Assembly (NCBI RefSeq): GCF_001422405.1
Contig: NZ_LMMV01000001.1
Span: 745,275-809,274, forward strand
Source of the DNA: Pseudorhodoferax sp. Leaf267
GTDB taxonomy: Bacteria > Pseudomonadota > Gammaproteobacteria > Burkholderiales > Burkholderiaceae_C
Length of the DNA stretch: 64,000 bases
Reading direction: 5' to 3'
Positions 60,940 through 64,000 of this stretch are shown here, in pieces. How positions within the stretch are numbered: the stretch's first letter is position 1; each line of letters starts with the position of its first letter. A model generated the notes under the pieces. The model did not search any database. It was not told where the DNA came from and worked only from the letters and a program-made list of their open reading frames with translations. The translations under genes were made by a program, and so were the position numbers.

Positions 60940-61386
60940 TGACGCGGGCGCCCGAGGGTTTTCTCAATGCTGCGCAGATCCGCGAGGTGCGGGCGGGCCG
61001 GCGCAGCTTCCTGGCCGGCGCGATGGCGGCAGCACTGGCCGGCGGCGCACGCGCAGCCGGCGAGGGCGACCAGGAGATCCTGGAGCTGCCCGAGCACAGC
61101 AAGGCTCTGGGCCAGCCCGTCGCCGCGCGTGGCTACGGCCAGCCCAGCGTATGGGAGCAAAACCTGCAGCGCCGCGAGAGCCCGGGCCTCACGCGCGTGC
61201 GCCGGTCCAGCGTGAGTTTCTGCCCGCTGCAGGGGCTGTTCGGCATCGTCACGCCCAGCGGGCTGCACGTCGAACGACACCACCAGGGCTGGTGGGACAT
61301 CGACCCGTCGCGCCACCGGCTGATGCTCAACGGCAGCGACGCCACCATGCTCCAGCGCCCCATGGTGTTCACGATGGACGCGCTCA

Positions 61387-61449
61387 CTGGACTACCTTCG
61401 GCCTGACGGCCTGCGGTGCGAGCGCCTTCGGGCGGCCGGGCGGCGCTCA
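61387..61449 (-). repeat. Inverted copy of the 63-bp repeat inserted inside soxC
   Basis: Read on the minus strand it starts TGAGCGCCGC and holds GGCCGCCCGAAGG, GCACCGCAG and GAAGGTAGTCCAG, ending before another TGAGCGC. The bases GCGCTCA occur at both ends (61380-61386 and 61443-61449), which is a 7-bp target duplication. Removing 63 bases restores the conserved SoxC reading DALMRLPSVSR. Confidence 0.85.
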
Positions 61450-62289
61450 TGCGCCTGCCCAGCGTGAGCCGCATGCACTTCATCGAATGCGGCGCCAACA
61501 CCGGCATGGAATGGGGCAACGTCGCCGTGCCCACGGTGCAGTACACGCACGGCATGCTCAGCTGTAGCGAGTACACGGGCGTGCCCTTGCGCGTGCTGCT
61601 GGAGATGTGCGGTGCCGACTTCAAGCGCGGGCGCTTCGTGCTGGCCGAGGGCGCCGATGGTTCGGGCATGACGCGCACCATTGCCATCGAGCAGGTTCTG
61701 AACGACGAAGTGTTGGTCGCTTACGGCCAGAACGGCGAGATGCTGCGGCCCGAGAACGGCTACCCGCTGCGCCTGGTCGTGCCGGGCGTGCAGGGTGTCA
61801 GCTGGGTCAAGTACCTGCGCCGCATCGAGCTGGGCGATCTTCCCTGGGCGACCAAGGACGAGGCTATCCACTACATCGACCTGATGCCCGACGGCCGGCA
61901 CCGGCAGTACACCTCGGTGCAGGAGGTCAAGAGCGTGATCACCTCGCCCAGCGGCGGCCAGATGGTGCTGGAGAAAGGCTTTCACAACATCACCGGCCTG
62001 GCCTGGAGCGGGCGCGGCAAGGTCCGGCGCGTTGACGTCGCGGTGGATGGCGGGCGCAACTGGCGGCCGGCGCGGCTGCAGGCGCCGGTGCTGTCCAAAT
62101 GCCTCACACGGTTCCAGTGCAACTGGGCCTGGCACGGCGAGGCCGCCCTGCTGATGAGCCGCGCCGTCGACGAGACCGGCCATGTGCAGCCGACCTATGC
62201 GGCCCTGCGCCAGCGGCGCGGCACGCGCAGCATCTACCACAACAACGCGAGCCAGACCTGGCTGGTGGAGCCTGGCGGCGAGGTGCGCA

Positions 62290-63336
62290 ATGTCCAGCTG
62301 TCGTGATGCGCTGCTGCTGGCGTGCGCCTTGGCCGGCACGGCTGCGCTGGCGCAGGCAACGCGCTTTGACGGCATCGGCCGCGGTGCCACGCCGGCCGAG
62401 GTTGCGGCCTGGGACATCGACGTGCGGCCGGACTTGCAGGGCCTGCCGCGAGGGCAGGACACGGTGCGGCGCGGCGAGCAGATCTGGGAGGCGCAGTGCG
62501 CGTTCTGCCACGGCAGCTTCGGCGAGAGCAACGAAGTCTTCCCGCCCCTGGTGGGCGGCACCACGCCCGATGACATCCGCCAGGGCCGCGTCGCCGGCCT
62601 GCTGCCCGGCGCCAACACGCCAGTGCGCACGACCATGATGAAGGTGGCCCACGTCTCCACGCTGTGGGACTACATCCGCCGCGCCATGCCGTGGACCGCG
62701 CCCCGGTCGCTGACGGTGGACGAGGTCTATGCCGTGACGGCCTACATGCTGAACCTGGCACACGTGCTGCCCGACGACGGCGCGCTGTCGGACCGCAACA
62801 TGCGCGAGGTGCAGCAGCGCATGCCGAACCGCGAGGGCATGGACACGCGCCATGCCATGTGGCCGGGCCAGGCGTTCGGCGCGCTGTCGAAGCCCGACGT
62901 GCAGGGCTCGGACTGCATGCGCGACTGCCCGGGCCAGGCCCACGTGGCCGGCCGTCTGCCGGACCATGCACGTGACGCGCATGGCAACCTGGCCGAACAG
63001 TCGCGCGGCATCGGTGCCACGCGCGGTGTGCAGACCACGGCACAGGCGCAGGGCGCAACGCCTGTCCCCGCCACCGAAGGCGCGGCGCTGATGCCCATGC
63101 TGCAGAGGAACGCGTGCCTGGCCTGCCATGCCATGGACGCGAGGCTGGTCGGCCCCTCGTTCCGCGAGATCACAGCCCGTCACGCGGGCCAGGCCGATGC
63201 CGCTGCCTACTTGGCCGGCAAGACCCAGGCCGGCAGCCAGGGCGCGTGGGGCAATGTGCCCAAGCCCGCCCAGACCCTGCCCGAGGCCGATGCCCGGCGG
63301 ATCGCGCAGTGGCTGGCGGCAGGGGCCGCGCCATGA
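62290..63336 (+). CDS. soxD: Sulfane dehydrogenase cytochrome subunit SoxD
   Basis: The 348-residue exported cytochrome has a signal peptide (ALLLACALAGTAALA) and two c-type haem sites, CAFCH at residues 70-74 and CLACH at 276-280. It forms the Sox(CD) complex with SoxC and takes electrons from the outer sulfur of SoxY-bound cysteine persulfide. WDIDVRPDLQGLPRGQDTVR and AYMLNLAHVLPDD are SoxD-like. The start overlaps the soxC frame by 17 bases. The gene is intact although soxC is broken. Confidence 0.93.
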   Translation: MSSCRDALLLACALAGTAALAQATRFDGIGRGATPAEVAAWDIDVRPDLQGLPRGQDTVRRGEQIWEAQCAFCHGSFGESNEVFPPLVGGTTPDDIRQGRVAGLLPGANTPVRTTMMKVAHVSTLWDYIRRAMPWTAPRSLTVDEVYAVTAYMLNLAHVLPDDGALSDRNMREVQQRMPNREGMDTRHAMWPGQAFGALSKPDVQGSDCMRDCPGQAHVAGRLPDHARDAHGNLAEQSRGIGATRGVQTTAQAQGATPVPATEGAALMPMLQRNACLACHAMDARLVGPSFREITARHAGQADAAAYLAGKTQAGSQGAWGNVPKPAQTLPEADARRIAQWLAAGAAP

Positions 63337-63402
63337 CAAAGCCTTCTGCGGCCCTGGCCCGCACCCGGTTACTAGAATCCCCGCCCTTCACTAGGAGCCC
63401 CC

Positions 63403-63873
63403 ATGGAACGTCGTGAATTCATGAACAAGAGCACCGGCGCCGCGGCGTTGGGCCTGGCGGTCGGCAGCGGCCTGCTGCCCGCCACGGCTGCAGCGCAGGA
63501 TGCAGCCGGCTGGAACAAGGCGGCCTTCGACTCGAAGTCGCTGGCCGAGGCCGTGAAGGCACTGGGCGGTGGCACGGCGGTCGAGAGCAAGGACCTGGTA
63601 CTGCAGGCGCCCGAGATCGCCGAGAACGGTGCCGTGGTGCGCATCGGCGCGCAGAGCAACCTGGCCTCCACGACGCAGATCGCGCTGGTCGTCGAGAAGA
63701 ACCCGAACGCCCTTGCCGCGCTGTTCGACCTGCCGGCCGGCACCGATGCCAACGTGTCGACCAACGTGAAGATGGGGCAGTCGTCCAACGTCTACGCAGT
63801 GGCCAAGGCGGGCGACAAGTTCTACTACGCGGTCAAGGAAGTCAAGGTCACGCTCGGTGGCTGCGGCGGCTGA
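63403..63873 (+). CDS. soxY: Thiosulfate oxidation carrier protein SoxY
   Basis: The 156-residue protein carries sulfur intermediates on the C-terminal cysteine (Cys154 in the terminal GGCGG motif). The N terminus MERREFMNKSTGAAALGLAV is a twin-arginine signal, cut after ATAAAQ. Central SLAEAVKALGG and VVRIGAQSNLASTTQIALVV match SoxY. AGGAGCCCC precedes the ATG. It pairs with SoxZ directly downstream. Confidence 0.95.
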   Translation: MERREFMNKSTGAAALGLAVGSGLLPATAAAQDAAGWNKAAFDSKSLAEAVKALGGGTAVESKDLVLQAPEIAENGAVVRIGAQSNLASTTQIALVVEKNPNALAALFDLPAGTDANVSTNVKMGQSSNVYAVAKAGDKFYYAVKEVKVTLGGCGG

Positions 63874-63885
63874 AAGGAAGACGAG

Positions 63886-64000
63886 ATGAGCGATCCGATG
63901 CGAATCCGGGCCCAGGCCCAGGGCGACAAGACCACGGTGCGTGTGCTGGTCAGCCACGAGATGGAAAGCGGCCAGCGCCGTGACGCGGCCGGCAAGCTGA
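63886..64000 (+). CDS. soxZ: Thiosulfate oxidation carrier complex protein SoxZ, N-terminal part
   Basis: The first 38 codons are visible, to the right edge: MSDPMRIRAQAQGDKTTVRV, then LVSHEMESGQRRDAAGKL. This matches the SoxZ N terminus (MRIRAxxxGDxTxVRxLxxHPMExG). SoxZ has no signal peptide and is co-exported with SoxY. AAGGAAGACGAG precedes the ATG. soxA, soxX and soxB would be expected beyond the edge. Confidence 0.92.
   Translation, partial: MSDPMRIRAQAQGDKTTVRVLVSHEMESGQRRDAAGKL

Larger units (their letters stand above)
60870..62306 (+). pseudogene. soxC: Sulfane dehydrogenase subunit SoxC, interrupted by a 63-bp repeat
   Basis: Without insertions this would be a normal SoxC of about 434 residues, with a Tat-like signal GRRSFLAGAMAAALAGGARA, SVSFCPLQGLFGIVTPSGLH, the Mo-cofactor part FIECGANTGMEWGN, and GMLSCSEYTGVPLRVLLEMC. 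A 63-bp repeat at 61387-61449 adds 21 codons in frame and brings a TGA at 61404-61406. The product would then stop at residue 178, before the molybdenum-ligand cysteine. The rest of the frame is intact and overlaps soxD. A second copy at the 5' end (60871-60939) adds 23 codons. Reinitiation at GTG 61416 would not restore the signal peptide. Confidence 0.85.

Overview
The window is high-GC DNA with the gene content and order of a betaproteobacterium of the order Burkholderiales, most likely family Comamonadaceae. The main reasons are the nadD-rsfS-rlmH-maf block, the grpE-dnaK-dnaJ cluster, a GTP cyclohydrolase II-like gene beside a DUF1688 gene, an RsfS with a long Lys/Ala/Pro tail, and TRAP-type uptake and sox genes. 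No rRNA, tRNA, CRISPR array, insertion sequence or prophage was recognised. Coding density is high, many genes overlap by ATGA or GTGA, and no gene-free stretch exceeds 300 bases.

Layout. 1-1526: two genes of a uracil-catabolism (URC) type operon. 1615-3252: a membrane hydrolase-like gene and a GAF protein. 3272-9432: a TonB receptor with a three-gene ABC-2 transporter and a small membrane protein. 9468-11875: an alpha/beta hydrolase and a HerA-like ATPase. 11942-19279: yebC, purD, hemF, nadD, rsfS, rlmH, an ABC exporter and maf. 19483-21012: hipB and a frameshifted hipA, closed by a REP-like pair. 21138-28248: an FAD-dependent hydroxy-acid dehydrogenase divergent from a LysR gene, then a tannase-family lipoprotein and a TRAP transporter. 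28347-31834: a small basic protein, an SRPBCC protein, a PLP aminotransferase and rng. 31861-39584: two divergent molybdenum hydroxylase operons separated by small genes. 39688-42796: hemerythrin, a PQQ-type dehydrogenase fused to a PEBP domain, and dodecin. 42937-45960: a CHAT protease operon. 46133-50196: a secreted protein, a gamma-glutamyltransferase and an SOS-boxed radical SAM gene. 50197-52162: glutathione-dependent formaldehyde oxidation. 52250-56680: dnaJ, dnaK, grpE (sigma-32 type promoter) and an FKBP isomerase. 56783-60398: an FAH-family enzyme with an HxlR regulator, and prpE. 60499-64000: the start of a sox thiosulfate-oxidation cluster (arsR-type regulator, soxC, soxD, soxY, soxZ).

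The most unusual feature is a family of short repeats of about 63 bp. They sit at ATGA stop/start junctions, begin with the upstream gene's TGA, and carry a purine-rich ribosome-binding stretch just before the next ATGA. Two tandem copies lie between the URC genes. One copy lies at the arsR-soxC junction and extends soxC in frame. One inverted copy lies inside soxC with a 7-bp target duplication and adds an in-frame stop, so soxC appears broken. A different 86-bp repeat-like spacer between yebC and purD has the same architecture. The second point of interest is a LexA-like box upstream of a two-gene CHAT protease operon, which suggests a DNA-damage-inducible protease module.
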